This document shows positions 1 to 12,455 of a stretch of DNA of 64,000 bases, one piece after another; positions within the stretch are counted from its first letter, which is position 1; every line of letters starts with the position of its first letter. Source of the stretch: Campylorhamphus procurvoides (Eukaryota > Chordata > Aves > Passeriformes > Dendrocolaptidae). The DNA lies in assembly GCA_013396655.1 (NCBI GenBank), contig WBMV01003348.1, positions 620,001 through 684,000 on the forward strand, in the 5' to 3' direction. A program made the translations under genes and the position numbers. The notes beneath the pieces were generated by a model. It ran no database searches. It was not told the origin of the DNA and saw nothing but the letters and a program-made list of their open reading frames with translations.

Positions 1-2085
1 GCAATGAATACAAAAGGCAAATGAAAGAGAGATACAAAGAAGGAATTCTGGCTCTGATTTTCTGCCTTGAATTCCATGCATTGAGGGGCAAAAAAAAAAC
101 CCAAACCAAAAACATGCAAAAAGCAACCAACCACTACCAAGTTCATAAAATCTACCTTTAGCAACTTCTAATTCAACTGAATGTCCATTAACATCCAACA
201 GACTACATGGCCTGGGACTCACGGCCAGGGTGAGAGTGCTACATGATAAACCTTTTTGAACCAACCAGTCCACTCAGAAGGCATTTCCACAGCACACTTG
301 TCCAGGAGGAAGGCACTACCAATCAGTTCAGTGAAGTTTCTTCAGACTGGTAAGAACATTGGAAAACTTTTTGCACCCTCAGGAACTTGCCTGTGACTGG
401 CAGCTGATGAAAGAGTTGGTGAGAATTACTGAAGCAACATGTACTCCATGTGGCAATCTGTCCCTTCATGTTGTACTGAAATAAAACAAGCCCTCAGTAT
501 GTTTTCACAGAACTTATTACACTTTATGTGTTTCTTTTTTTTTTTTCTCTCTTTTAAGCTTAGATTCTTTAGTTTATGCAATTTCCCTGACAACAATCTT
601 TGGTAAGTCTAAGAGTAATACACTTCCATGTCCAAGGTCTTGAAGTGACAATGGAATGATGAAACTACTTTTTGCCACCTCCTCCTGAAAAGTATCTGCT
701 TTGAGTTGGCAGAACAGCCACAGCAAGCTGTGATTGCTCATGTACGAAATGAGAGCATTTGTTCCATGAACAAAGGGAAAACAGAGTCCTGCAAGCTCCC
801 TTCTCTGCTGAGCTATTCATTGGGTACAACACACAAAAAGCAACAGGACTTTTCAACAGCATTCCAAATTAATAGTTTTCATTTTAATAATGTCATCTAT
901 TTCCATCAGACTTAGTCATTTGCTACTTCCACAACGTGCCTCAGGGTAGCTCCAGTTCTGAAGACCCTTCTCAGGCAAGACAGGATTCTGTTTCAATAAG
1001 GACTTTCTCACCCACCCTGAAGCACCGAGTCCCACTGCTCCCACCCCTGTATATCGTTATTCCCTGGAACACACACCCTGCAGGGCCAGGCTGGCTTACT
1101 GTCTGCTTTGAGTAAAGCTGCAGGTCTAGGCCATTTGTACCTTGCCTTGCCCTACTTCAAAAGATTTCAATCAGAGCTTGAATATTGCCCTCTAATACGA
1201 ACATGGAAAAATGCCTAAAGCTCTCTGAATTAAATTTTGCACAAAACATTGCTCTGAAAGTATTATTTAACTACTTTTAGCCTACAGCAAGGTTTTACAG
1301 CCAAGCTATAAACTCCCTAATAATAAGATGCCTAATAAAAGTGCTGACAGACCGTTCACAGCTTCAGCAGTGCTCATTAAAATGCACTAGAATAGAACAT
1401 TCTCAGGATGACGGATTTTCAGTGCCGAGGAACACCCAATATCTTGATAAACATGCGCATTTCTCAGCATGTGCACCACATACTCACTTCTTCTCTCTGG
1501 ACAGCACGTAATTACATTACTTTCTGAAAAATAATGACTTTGGCACTGAATATTAATGACTTGTTTAACAACTAACATAAAATCATGTCCTATGTCTATG
1601 AAACTACATGCAACTTTAACCAATATTTCCATAAAAATTAACTTCAAAGGAATACTTTTACTGAAGGATTTCATAATGGTTACTTTGCCTCAGGGTTTTG
1701 TTTTTTCTGGGTGTCCTAATCCTTCCTTTTCTTCCATAAATCTGTTTAATTTTGAAAATAGGTTCATGTGCTAGAGGATTTCCCTTTAATCATACAAGTC
1801 ATTCCCCTGAAATAGCAGGTAAGGATTTAAGCATTGTTTTCTGGTCTAAAAGTCATGCCTTTAGGATACACAAAAGTACTTTGATACTTGGTCCCAGGAA
1901 TAGCAAAATAGCATCCAGGCTTGGATCAGTAGTCTGAAAACATGAAGGCTGGGAGGATTTTAATTCCTATAGAGGGGATTCCCAAAAAGCAGCAAACAGA
2001 AACCTCATAGATGTTTATGAGATTTTTTAAACTATTATGAAATTATAAAACCATTGCATAATTTATGCTTTTGCTTAACACTACC
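1..2085. other. AT-rich non-coding stretch, nothing recognised
   Basis: No repeat family, RNA gene or convincing exon is visible. Open frames are all under 100 codons, overlap one another on both strands, and have no recognisable domain. A T-run lies at about 536-547. The simplest reading is intergenic or intronic DNA. Confidence 0.6.
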
Positions 2086-2178
2086 TCCTGCCCAGTGCAG
2101 GGCTAACTTCAAGGACAAGTCAAGGATAACTTCAAGGATAAGTCAGCTTGCCTATGGCCTTGACTCATTAAATTTTGG
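2086..2178 (-). repeat. CR1 LINE 3'-region fragment, antisense
   Basis: The block beginning near 'cctgcccagtgcagggc', followed by 'ggccttgactcatt' at its far end, reads as the reverse complement of the CR1 region just upstream of its terminal block, where sense copies usually read '...aaggcc...' down to '...gcactgggcagg'. It abuts a sense-oriented CR1 3' end at 2178-2242, so the two halves of one element point in opposite directions. It contains a 23-bp internal tandem duplication. The assignment rests on remembered consensus pattern, not alignment. It is probably a dead fragment. Confidence 0.6.
2105..2150. repeat. 23-bp imperfect tandem duplication inside the CR1 fragment
   Basis: Two adjacent copies begin 'aacttcaagga' at 2105 and 'aacttcaagga' at 2128, and stay nearly identical for about 20 bases before diverging. 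This is a local duplication within the CR1-derived sequence and has no evident function. Confidence 0.75.
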
Positions 2179-2242
2179 GGTTTGGACTAGATGATCTTCA
2201 GAGGTCCCTTCCAACCCTAATTATTCTAAGATTCTGTGAATT
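2178..2242 (+). repeat. CR1 LINE 3' terminus, sense
   Basis: The sequence carries the hallmark end of avian CR1: 'ttggactagatgatct', then 'gaggtcccttccaaccct', then the degenerate terminal 8-mers 'attctaag' and 'attctgtg'. CR1 ends in such short repeats rather than a poly-A tail, so the 3' end is placed at about 2242. Only the last 60 or so bases are in sense orientation. The rest of the insertion is inverted immediately upstream. Confidence 0.88.
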
Positions 2243-5200
2243 TTTAGTGTCTCAAGGAAGGAAGTCCTACATCGTTCTGTGGATGTCTGTCAGAGTTTCA
2301 GACCCACATTTTCCCACTCAAACCACTGAGGTGCTCCTAATCCTCTTGAAAACGGGTCTGACACACATGGAATCACCACTACTGAGCTCTAGTGTAAGGG
2401 CTAAGTAAACCAGTCACATGGGAGAGCACAGGCCCAGCTCTCCTCTTTCTTCCAGTGACTGTGAGCAGTTTGCATTAATCACAATATAATAAAATGGAAA
2501 AATGATGTTGCAGCAAGAACTGGAATCCCAAGCTAACTCCTGGGATCAATGGCTGAAACACCAGCCACTGGAGCCTTACGTGATCCCTTCATACCCCTGC
2601 TGTTCTGTGCAGAGCAGAACAAAACACAAAGCAAGTCCACTGACTCCTTCAATCACCAACCCCTCCCACATAAGGATTACCTTAAAACAGAAATGCAAGT
2701 TTGATACAAAGCCTTGCTGGCAGGACCCAGTTCAGCAGAGTGCTGAAATCCAATAACATCCAATAATCCAATAACAAGAATATTGACTACAGAGCACAGG
2801 TAAGAGTTTACTTCTTAACTGTTTCTCTTAAGAGGTAAATGAATTATTTAATTCAGATGCATTTGACAAAAAATATTTTTTTATAAATATTTTCTGATTT
2901 GTAAAACATGGGTTTTTTTTTTTATTTCTTAATTGCCTATAAAACATCTGTTTTCCAGCATGAAAACATAATTTATCATAGCAATTATTGATCTCTACAG
3001 AGCCTGTAATGGGACTGGCCGTCACAGAATCACAAAAGTTTCAACCTGCACAGTGCAACTGCAAGAAATATTTCTGCTTTTACAAGGCATTCTAAGTCTG
3101 AAGTACCAGGTTATGTGAAACATCATTTCTTAATGGGAAATAGCTGTAGCATACAAGGATCCAAGTCGTCAGTTGTTTTTGCTTTAAGATCTGAGTGACA
3201 TGTACAAGGTTTTTTTAACCAAACAAGTATTATTTGTTGCTCAGTTATGGTTTCTAGACCCTTGGGTTCAACACTGTCCAGTGCCCATGCTACTATCCTT
3301 TTGTAGGTTAGAAAGTTCCATACATTAACTACTCTTCCTTTATGGTGACCTATCTGTTCAAGCTCTCTGTTTAGTTAGGATATATATCAGATGATAAAAA
3401 TTACAGAATAATTACAGAAAACTACAAAATGCTGTTGACAGATAAGTTACAGAATAGTCAGAGAAATTATACTCTCATACCATGTCACAAAAGAGTCCAA
3501 GAATGCCAGGGGGCTGAGAACAGACCTTCAGCCACTGTCTGGGATTTGCTTCCCTTACACAGTTCTTCCCATAGTCTTAAATTCTTGGATGCTTCTAAAA
3601 CCTATAGATGTCTCATGTAGCCTTCGCCAGTGTCCAGGAAAGTATTTTATGCCCTTTCTCTGCTTTGTGAGAGAATTCATGAATTCTCTTGTGTTTCTAT
3701 TATACAATTATTTATTAGAAACCAGAATTTTTCCTGTAGGAAACCATATACCCAAGGATACAGTCCCTTATTACCCTAACAATTACCTGATTACAGGATT
3801 TAGTTCATGTTAGAGTATTTCCTAAAAAATTTCCCACTTTTTTTCTCAGAGCTCCTTTGCCAGAGAAAAAATAGGAGACTGCTGCTGGACTGTCTGCTTT
3901 TTGCAACCCCTGAGGTCTAAACTGCAAGAGATTCAACATTCATTGGACTCAGATATGTGATATCAGGTGCCATTTGTTTTCTGGTCCCAGCAATACTTTC
4001 AGATTTTACTTGCAAGGAGAAGGACTGATTCAAGATCAGAAATCTTTCTATCACAGCTGAAAAACATTCCAGGTGCACCTGAACACCACTATTAAAACAA
4101 GAATCTTATGCCCTTTGAGAAAAAGGTCAATAAAGGAAAAAAAAACGTCAGGTTGCTTATTTTTTTCCGTAAATAAAGCTAATTAAAATCATAGTCTCCC
4201 ACAACAAAGAATCATCTCTGTAAGTCACATTAATCAAAGTCTAACAATTTAATTATTTAAATGTATTTGCAACTGCAGTTCAACCACTGTTGTCCCTTAA
4301 TACACTTTTTAATGGCTGAGACCCACGTCTTTTGTGATACAATGAATGCAAAAAGAAAACCCAAATCTACGGCTTATGACTCACAGGATGCTTGCAATTT
4401 TCCTCTATCTGCAACACACTTTACCATGTGGCAAGGTCAGAAAAAACAACTCCTTAATTTATCAGACAAATTTCAAATCAGAAAAAAACCCTCCAAAAAC
4501 TGGAACCCACAACCAATACCAAACCCCAAGAAAATCTGCCTCAATGCAATTTCCAGTTGATGCTGTTCTATCTGATCCAGTGTTTCAGAGCAACAGATAA
4601 TAAGCCAAAGCCATAGCACAAAATCTCTTTGCTGGCCTAGTAAAAAGGGGCTGTAAATTAGTAGGTTTTAGGGATAGATAAAACTACAGCACAGCAAAGA
4701 AAGGCAGATTCATTTACATTTTTCCAAGACTGGATAGGGTCTCATTTTTATAGAGAGGTTCAGGTTAGAGAAGAAAAGACCACAGAAACCTGGAGATGGC
4801 ATGTCAGACTCTAAGGATGCATTGCACAGAAAATTAACAAAATCAGAAATTAGTATCAAAACGTGAGATTTTTGAAAAAAAACTAATTTTTGATAGTTTG
4901 AGAACCCTTCTCAGAACACTTGATTCAGAGCTGCCACCATTTCAGTGCATCCAGGGACAAATGTCCATTATAAGACATTAGTCAGATACTAATACTCTGT
5001 GTTAGGTGGTACTTGCCAGATAAAAACACAAACTCTCCAGTTACTGATGACACAGCTCCACGGTCCCACAGTCAGGTGTTTGCTACAAACTCACTTTCAC
5101 TCTGAGATGCCTTCTCCAGGATTCTTGTGCTGCATGCCAAATACACCCCAGCTATGGTTTGATACCAGAAAATATCTGTTCCACAATAATACTTTATATT

Positions 5201-5849
5201 ACCAGCTACCAAAACACCCCACCTAGCTCACCTGTAATGTCCCTTGTACCCCAAATACCCTGTTTTGGGACACTGTGGCCAGCAAGAGTAAAGGAGCAAG
5301 CTTGTGTGTAGGATTACTCTGACAACACACTGTCATATTTAGATTCACCCAATTTGCCTAAGAATATTTATCATTCCTTCATTGATCCATATATAATATG
5401 CTGAAGATTTATTGAATGATGGATTTCTGCTGCACATACCAGATTGAAACCAGCCCTATTGAAAGACTTTCCTATTATTTTACCTATCAAATGACAAAGC
5501 ATTAATCCAGCCAAAATTAAAATCTCCTTCCAAACCCTAGGGTTTATATATAGGTACAGTTTTTAATATACTGAAGATTAAAAGCACAGGAACAAAAGAA
5601 TATCCCTGCTGGGATGTTTCACTGGTTTCTTGTTAGATGAAAGACATTATTGGAAAGCACACCCCTGTCTATTCTCTTAGTACCTCTGCATGCACTTGGT
5701 GCCCATGAATTTGAATCTGCCTCCACATCCTCCTTTGGCAATAAATTTCAAAAGTCCAAGAAGTGCTTTCTTCTAAGCTTTAAATCAAACTCCTAATAGT
5801 TCCATCAAAACACTGTAGCTCAAACATTGCAGGACTGGGAAATAACAGT
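2243..5849. other. AT-rich non-coding stretch
   Basis: Apart from a small tandem repeat at 2748-2777 I see only AT-rich unique sequence with scattered A/T runs. Around 3023-3040 the string 'cacagaatcacaaaag' faintly recalls an antisense CR1 end but is too short to call. Open frames are all about 100 codons or shorter, with no domain signal. Confidence 0.55.
2748..2777. repeat. Short tandem repeat, ATCCAATAAC-like
   Basis: Three head-to-tail copies of 'atccaata' occur, the first and third followed by 'ac', giving spacings of 10 and 8 bases. This is a minor simple repeat. Confidence 0.8.
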
Positions 5850-6000
5850 TCTGTATTCATTTTACCCATGACCTTCATGATTTTGTGAACATTGATAGTA
5901 TCAGCTTTCAGCCTTATTATCTCCTAGCTGCCTTTTTTCTCCAGCCTTGCCTCTTCTTTATAAAGTGACTGCTCTATTCCATTAATCATTCTGACTCCTA
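5850..6000 (-). repeat. Old CR1-type LINE fragment, antisense
   Basis: The order 'tttacccatgaccttcatga', 'gtatcagctttcagcc', 'ctccagcc' and 'ctattccattaatcatt' follows the reverse complement of old sauropsid CR1 copies. In those, an antisense stretch about drug-like 'ttatcatatc...ctcag' wording is followed by 'ccattcccttaatcatt'. Divergence is much higher than in the CR1 pieces at 2178 or 59383, suggesting an ancient insertion. The edges are approximate. Confidence 0.55.
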
Positions 6001-7118
6001 TACACAAATATATGGTGAAAATCATTCTCTATACAGACATACATAAATAATGCATGAACTTCCTCAACAGCTCTTGATCAAGACTCGGCTTACTGCTTGA
6101 TAAAGCTGGAGGTGAATTCTGCTAAACCTAGCCCTGATCTTGGGGCAGGATTATATCATTGATTTACCTCAAAAGGCATGAGTAGTATGACAGGATCATC
6201 CCACGGGTCAGGAGAACCATAGAAAATTTAACTCTGATACCCACTGTTTTCAGCCGGAAAAAATAAAAACTATCTTATGACAAATACCACCTGTTCTTCC
6301 ACTTCTACTATACAATTGTTTAGATAGTTTCCCAAATCACCACCGAATACAAAGAATTCTTATAGAAATATGAGATATGCTGGTGTTAGAAAGGAGAGTT
6401 TTGTAAATAAGTCACAGAAGCAAAAGCTTAATTGTTTAATCAAGCGTTTCCTGTTCTCTTGTTACTTTTTGAGGATTTTTCTTTCATGAGATTTTCCTCC
6501 TTTAAAGTCCTAATGGAATTCAAAAGGGCAGAGGACACTTCTCAGAATTACCTTTAACTGAGCATCAGCACCATTTCTACACAGAAGTGTGGTTAGCAAT
6601 AGTTCAAAGCACTTGTAAAATTAGATCTCTCCTCCAGAAGTGTCAATGCAGAAAACCTGGTGCACAGGAGCTGTAAGGAAGGCAATGCATCTCTGGAATC
6701 TTTGGTATTGGAATTTACAGGATTGCAATTTCCCTGTGCTCTGAATGACAAAAGCTTCAGACCTATTTTAAGTACAGGACTGTATTATGTAAGACAGTGT
6801 CCCTGTACACTTTCTCCAAAGTTCAAGACATGGATATTGTCCGTTATCATCACAACTTCTCTGAAAAAAAAAATACATTTGGAAATTCTTGACTAGCAGA
6901 ATATGAATTGCAGCAAACCATCTCGCTTTTTTCCTTAATATATATAATTTTCTCACTGGTTTAAATGATTTAAATCTGAATAGTAGCCATAAAAATAAAT
7001 AAGGGATCATTTGAACTGCCAAAACCACAATGCCAAAATGTTACTTTCTTTCAAGACTGTAAACTGGATTTTCTTAACAATAGAGTTGCATTTTAGTTTT
7101 TCACAAATTTCTCTGCAG
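6001..7118. other. AT-rich non-coding stretch, nothing recognised
   Basis: No repeat family or exon is recognisable. Two overlapping short frames on opposite strands (6660-6896 plus, 6768-7028 minus) have no domain features. Confidence 0.5.
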
Positions 7119-7120
7119 AA

Positions 7121-7153
<33 letters not shown>

Positions 7154-7166
7154 GAGAGAGAGAGAG
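7119..7166. repeat. Compound microsatellite (AC)n(AT)n(AG)n
   Basis: Three dinucleotide blocks are fused: AC repeats from about 7120 to 7138, AT repeats to about 7152, then AG repeats to 7166. Each block differs from its neighbour by one base of the unit. It is likely length-polymorphic. Confidence 0.97.
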
Positions 7167-10100
7167 TGATGGTGTTTAGACAGGAGATCATGGTATCCAT
7201 CTCTCCAAGAATGCCTCTTCAGAAGAAGAAACAGTACTAGTTATTTTTGTCACCCTATAAATAATGTCTCTGTTCTATAAAAAGCAGTCACTGAAAATTA
7301 AAATTACAATGACACTTGCAAGGAAAAGGTTTTTTTTGTGAAACAGTGTCAGCTAGAAATACGGTAGAAGCACTATGTCAGCTGAAGCAACTTGTTCCAT
7401 TTTATTTGCCTTTCAGATTACCTGTTAATATATTCCTGCTCACCAAATCTCTGCCACCACAACCCGTAAGAGATTGGCTATTTATGACTGGGAGGAGGTG
7501 CTTGTTCTCATGTACTTTGGAATCCTTCTTGCTCAAAGTTTCCTTGCAGTTTCCTTCAAAACCTTCTGGCCCAAAGATCAAACTCTGCAGTTTTATTCAA
7601 GTGCGAGTCCCTGGGAGAATTCCACTTGCTTAAGGACAGCTAAAGACTGCACGTTAACACCCAAAGGCTAGATTTTTCAAAACATGCAGAGAGTTTAGCT
7701 ACAATTTTTGAATCGATTTGAATCAATGAACTGCTTTGAAAGCCTCACTCCAGTCGTGTATCGGATTAAAAGAGAACACTCAGCTAGTGAGGCAGACCAC
7801 AATTACATCGACAGATTTAAACAATACCAAATAGATGAGGACCTGGCCTCAAGGGTCTTTCAGGAGTGCCCACGTTCCTCATTGAATTTAATCACAGAAT
7901 TTCCATTCATTCTAATGGAGCAGAGTTCAGATAACTTTTACTATGCTTCTACAGTATTAGCTGATTTAAAATGCCCATCTATCCCTTGAGGATACACCTT
8001 TAACTTGTATTTTCAATCTATTCCTTTCCTCGGTTTACAGAATTTTATAGGCTCATAGACCAATATATATATATTACACTTTAAAATTACTAATAGCAGG
8101 GCAGTGTGAATCCCCACTCAATTCGTGTCTTGATCAGAGCTGGCTTTAGTGCAAAATCATTGATGGCATAACTAGGCACAGCCACCATAAGCTGAACAAT
8201 GCCAATAATGTATAACAGTTTGAAAACAGTTAAGTTGACAAGAGTTTTTGCTGCTGGTCCAGTCACCTAGACCTCTGCTGCCCAGAAGCAACACAGCACT
8301 CCAGTTCCTGATTTGAGTCTATCTTAATGTATTCTTTCAACCAACTGTGAAATAGCACAAGTTAACCTAAGATTTCCATTCCAAGTGTTACCATGGTAAA
8401 CAAATAGCAAGTTCCTATTCTATTTTGTACCCTGGAGGCAAAATCTATTTAACCAAGTAGCTTTAAAGCAATGTTATTTCCTGGTTCATATAGGTTAAAT
8501 AAAAGCAGGTTCTCAGTCAGGGCTATCGAAAGCTGAAGAAAACTTTGTAAAATTTGCTTTTCCAGACAACTTCCCTCTTACAGGAATCTTTTTATTCTAA
8601 GAAGGGTCACAGGAGTTTACATGCAAACTTCAGCACTTATATGATAAGCAGCAGCAACACATATAATCCTACTCAGATGTTTATGAAAGAAAAAGCATGC
8701 TTCTCCAATCATCCAAATGTGAAGAACTGCAAGCAGCATTCCTTCCTGACATCCCAAATGCATCCTAAATGCGAAGTACTCCTCTGGAGTACTTTGACCT
8801 CCCATGTTGAGTGTAATTTTTAGCTAATTTACACACACATCTGAGTCCTAAAGCCAGAAGCATTGCAGGTGTCACTGACAGATGTACATTTATACAGCTG
8901 TGGGACAGGCACACATGTTGCTTCTTTCCTGAGTTGCTCCCACAGTAATGGAACAGAGTTATAATAAGCTGAGAGGTTCTACACAATGCTTTGTTAAAAG
9001 CAACACACAAACAAACTTAAAGACTAGATAAAGAGTTGGTTTGGGTCTACTAACCATAAGCAGTTCTCAGGACAATGATATTCTCTCCTTAAAATCCTTC
9101 CAGATTCTGGATGAATGTGATTACTGGCAGGTATTTTTGCCTTTTGGATTCTGATTGCAGCTGGTATCATTTTTTTGTTGAGTTTTTTGGTGTTTTTTTG
9201 GTTGGTTGGTTTGGGGGATTTGTTAATTATTAATTTGCAGATAGAAAGTGCATTTGTCCTCTTACATGTTAAAAATCAGCTGCTGGAGCAGACTTCTGAA
9301 GGAAGAGCACTTAAGAAAAATGAAAAAAAAAAGAGTTAGTGGCTAAATTACAATTCTAAAAATCAAACAGGTCTGAAAAGTTTTCTATAAACTATTTACT
9401 ATCTCTAAGCTCCATGACATCAGCTTGAATTCAAGATTTTACAAGACCTGGCCCACTTGAGTGTGATTTTAAACAAGATTCTTTGCAGTGACTTCAGCAG
9501 TTTTTGGTCAGTCATTCCACAGCTACTTAAGAGGCAAAACCACAAACCATGGCCAAAAGTCTCTGAATATACCCTGAGCTACAGGAACAGAGATAAAAAA
9601 GTAATTTAACCAGTGTACATCCCAACATACAGCATCATATATCCTTACAGATAGCTTTCATGGTGACACAGAGCTTTACATCATTTAAAGATACTGCTGC
9701 CTTCTGGGACTTTTCCTTTCCATAGCTGAAGTGGTTTGAAGTAGCATTCATTCACACACAGTTGTACCAGCTAGCCAGGAAGCATAAAAAAGGGAGTATT
9801 TTTATTCAATCTTCTTCTATAAACAGTTGAGAAAAACAGGCTTTGCTCAAAACTATGGATTTTTCAATGCAGAGTGGGTTTTTTAAATCATTATCAGTGA
9901 CTTTAATTTCTTTCAGAAGCACACTGATTTCAGAGCTTTTTATATCAGCAATTCAGTTCCAATATAAATTTGTATCAACCTTGATGAGGGTATTTTGAAA
10001 TATCTGTATATCTCATTCAACTCTAGTCAGTGACAAAATAACCCAATTTCCTTTTACTCTGTTGTACCCTGTTTATTAAGCAGCTTGTCTAAACAGCTCT

Positions 10101-11824
10101 TTCACCATATGTATACATTAAGAATTATCTACTCCATCATCTTTTTCTTCCCTCTTGCTATTGTAGCACTTGTACTATAACTACTAAAGAGGGCTGGGGC
10201 CCCTCTTGCATAAAGTTTATCCAGATCCTCAATCACAAACTTGCATATGTGTCAGATAAGGCTCAGTGTAAGTCTATAAAGCAAGAGCCTTTGTGTTTAA
10301 GTCTCCACAAAGAAGACTAAGTGAACCCACACTTCTGAGCAGCACAATCACACTTCTCTGATCCCTTATGGACCCTTCACACTCTTAAGTCCTTGGCAAG
10401 CTCACCTGTTATTGCAGTCAGTTCACAATATTGAGGGGCTCATGGGACTGGAAGAAAAGCCTCTTACCAACATAAAAACAGGCTCTCGTTTATAAATAAT
10501 CCACCAATACCTTATCTATGAGATAGCTTTACTATCAATGATTTCTTAACGGATGGACTTTCTGTCTGATCACATGCAGAACCTAAAATATTGCCTCCAA
10601 CTCATTTTGGCAACCTGGAGGTCACCTTTGTTCTATTGCCCATGAACTGCCAGTGCAGATGAGGTCAAACTTCTTCTGCTAAAGCTCTCCTGTTCAAGTT
10701 TTTAGTGTTTCTTTTTTGCAACCTCTGCATTCTAATAGCACATATTCCCTTTGTGTTTTGAGCAGGAAAGACAACATATTAAATCAAACTCCCAACTTTG
10801 GAACTTGATAACGTCCCCAAATCACTATTTGTCCTGAACTGCTCCCTCCAAGCAAAACAAACCTTGCCTGAATGAAATCATTTTTCTTGTCTTGCCTGGC
10901 ATAACAGCATCTATTACTCCCTGCACCTCTGCCCAGACAGGCTTGAAGAAGTGTTCGTGTGACAACTCCTAAAGCACTTACAATGCAACACTTTACAAGA
11001 GGCTGTTTTAGCTGTACTTTTGCTCCTGTTAGCACCTAGGTGTTCCATGAAAGTCTCTGAATATTTAAGAGCAGGAAAAGGTTATTTGGTCCTGGGAATT
11101 TCAGAAGGTCTATGTGCCAACAGAGAAGTATGAAAGCAGGTTACCTAAGAGCAACCGGAAAATGGGAACCTTGAGTCTTTTTTCCCTACATATTTGGGCT
11201 CAAGAATACAACACAAGGGATAGTTTAATAATATTGTATTTACAAAGACAACAGATGATCTTTCTCTATGCACATAAATATATATGATTGACTTGTAAAA
11301 AAAAAACCAGCATTCAACCACTGACAGTGGCTTTTTAACCAAACCCAGGACACGTTAGCTGCCACAAAAACATAGAAGTTAAATCTCATTAAGTACAATT
11401 TAAAGTTAAGTACTCTTGCCTTGCCTTAAGCACTTCTCAAACTCTCTTTTAGCAATATCTCTATAGAAGGTGTCCTTCATGTCACACATATAAATGCATC
11501 AAAGCAAAAAAAAGTTAAGAATAGGTAGTTTCAAATGTAGGGAAAACAGATTCAAATGAAGTTGTGAACACCTCAGTTCAAGCACACCAGGAAGGCACTC
11601 TGAGAGAGACATGAAACCAACAGCCAGATTTTTGCTCACATTTGAAGCTGATCAAAGCTAACTGTACAAAGCTATATGTAAGCTAAGTGGCAGAAGATTA
11701 AACACCGTCCAGAACAAAAGGAAACGCTCTTTTTTTTTCCTGAGATGCTTTGTCTGACCAGACCTTTATTTCATTAAGCCTTTTTCTATCTTCTAGTTCA
11801 ATCACATCATTGCCAGAGTAACTC
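7167..11824. other. AT-rich non-coding stretch
   Basis: Contains a T/G-rich tract (9170-9222) and otherwise unique AT-rich DNA. Frames at 7316-7633 (105 codons), 7708-7989 and 8554-8823 show no domain, signal peptide or splice context that I trust. No RNA gene was seen. Confidence 0.5.
9170..9222 (+). repeat. T/G-rich low-complexity tract
   Basis: T runs are interrupted by GG pairs, including a 'ggttggttggttt' passage and a final GGGGG. This is low-complexity sequence. A similar tract lies at 13673-13730. Confidence 0.8.
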
Positions 11825-12075
11825 TGTGAGGCTGTGCCTTCCCAGCAGCCTGAAGAGACTGATGCCCTTGTTACAGCTCAGCTGCAAATCATGCATCGCC
11901 GACAGCTTTATGATTAGGTGTAAGGGAACGATGAGGAAAAGCAGCTAATATATCCATATTTTAATATGGATCTGAGGTACCTAATGATAACAACATGTTG
12001 ATTTGAACAGCTACTCGCTTCAATCTTCTAATTTACTGGCTTGATGGAAGAACTAATTTATTTTATGCAAAAATT
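11825..12075. other. Possible conserved non-coding element with palindrome
   Basis: This stretch is of mixed composition, without low-complexity runs or repeat signatures. It carries several CpG sites ('catcgccgac', 'gaacgatg') in otherwise CpG-poor DNA, and a perfect palindrome at 11952-11971. Such texture is typical of vertebrate conserved enhancers, but conservation cannot be seen from one sequence, so this is inference only. No coding potential was seen. Confidence 0.25.
11952..11971. repeat. Perfect 20-bp palindrome
   Basis: The 9-base arms ATCCATATT and AATATGGAT are exact reverse complements separated by TT. Half-sites of this kind can bind dimeric factors (the arm contains CCATATT, resembling half of a serum-response-type CArG box), but no function is demonstrated. 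Confidence 0.9.
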
Positions 12076-12445
12076 CCGAGGAAAGTTCCAGAAGACAGCC
12101 TGAGAAGCATTCTATAAAAAGATACCTCCTTTCAAATGATTGACACTGCTGCAGCTATCTGCAAGGCATCTCCAACAAATATTGATTATGTTGATGGAAG
12201 AGCAATTCATGGGTAACTGCTGCTCCACAGAATACCCCGTTTATAGAATTTTCTATGACACTAAGAAGAAAAACTTTTTGATCAAGTAAGTGACTCAGGA
12301 AAAAAAAATATGTGGCTCTGGAGAAAGGGACAGAATCTTTTTCCTGTGTTTGCCTGTTTGATAGAAACATAGAACTGATTATTGAAATATGAATAAAGTA
12401 AGTGAATTTTCATAGAAAGTGAAGATGAACGGGGATTTCAGTCCT

Positions 12446-12455
12446 CCCCCCCCCC
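12446..12455. repeat. C homopolymer (10 C)
   Basis: Ten consecutive C residues are followed directly by GG. The run length may be affected by sequencing error. Confidence 0.9.

Noticed and set aside
3023..3040. 'cacagaatcacaaaag' as an antisense CR1 end
   Set aside because: It is too short, and the following sequence does not continue into the CR1 pattern.
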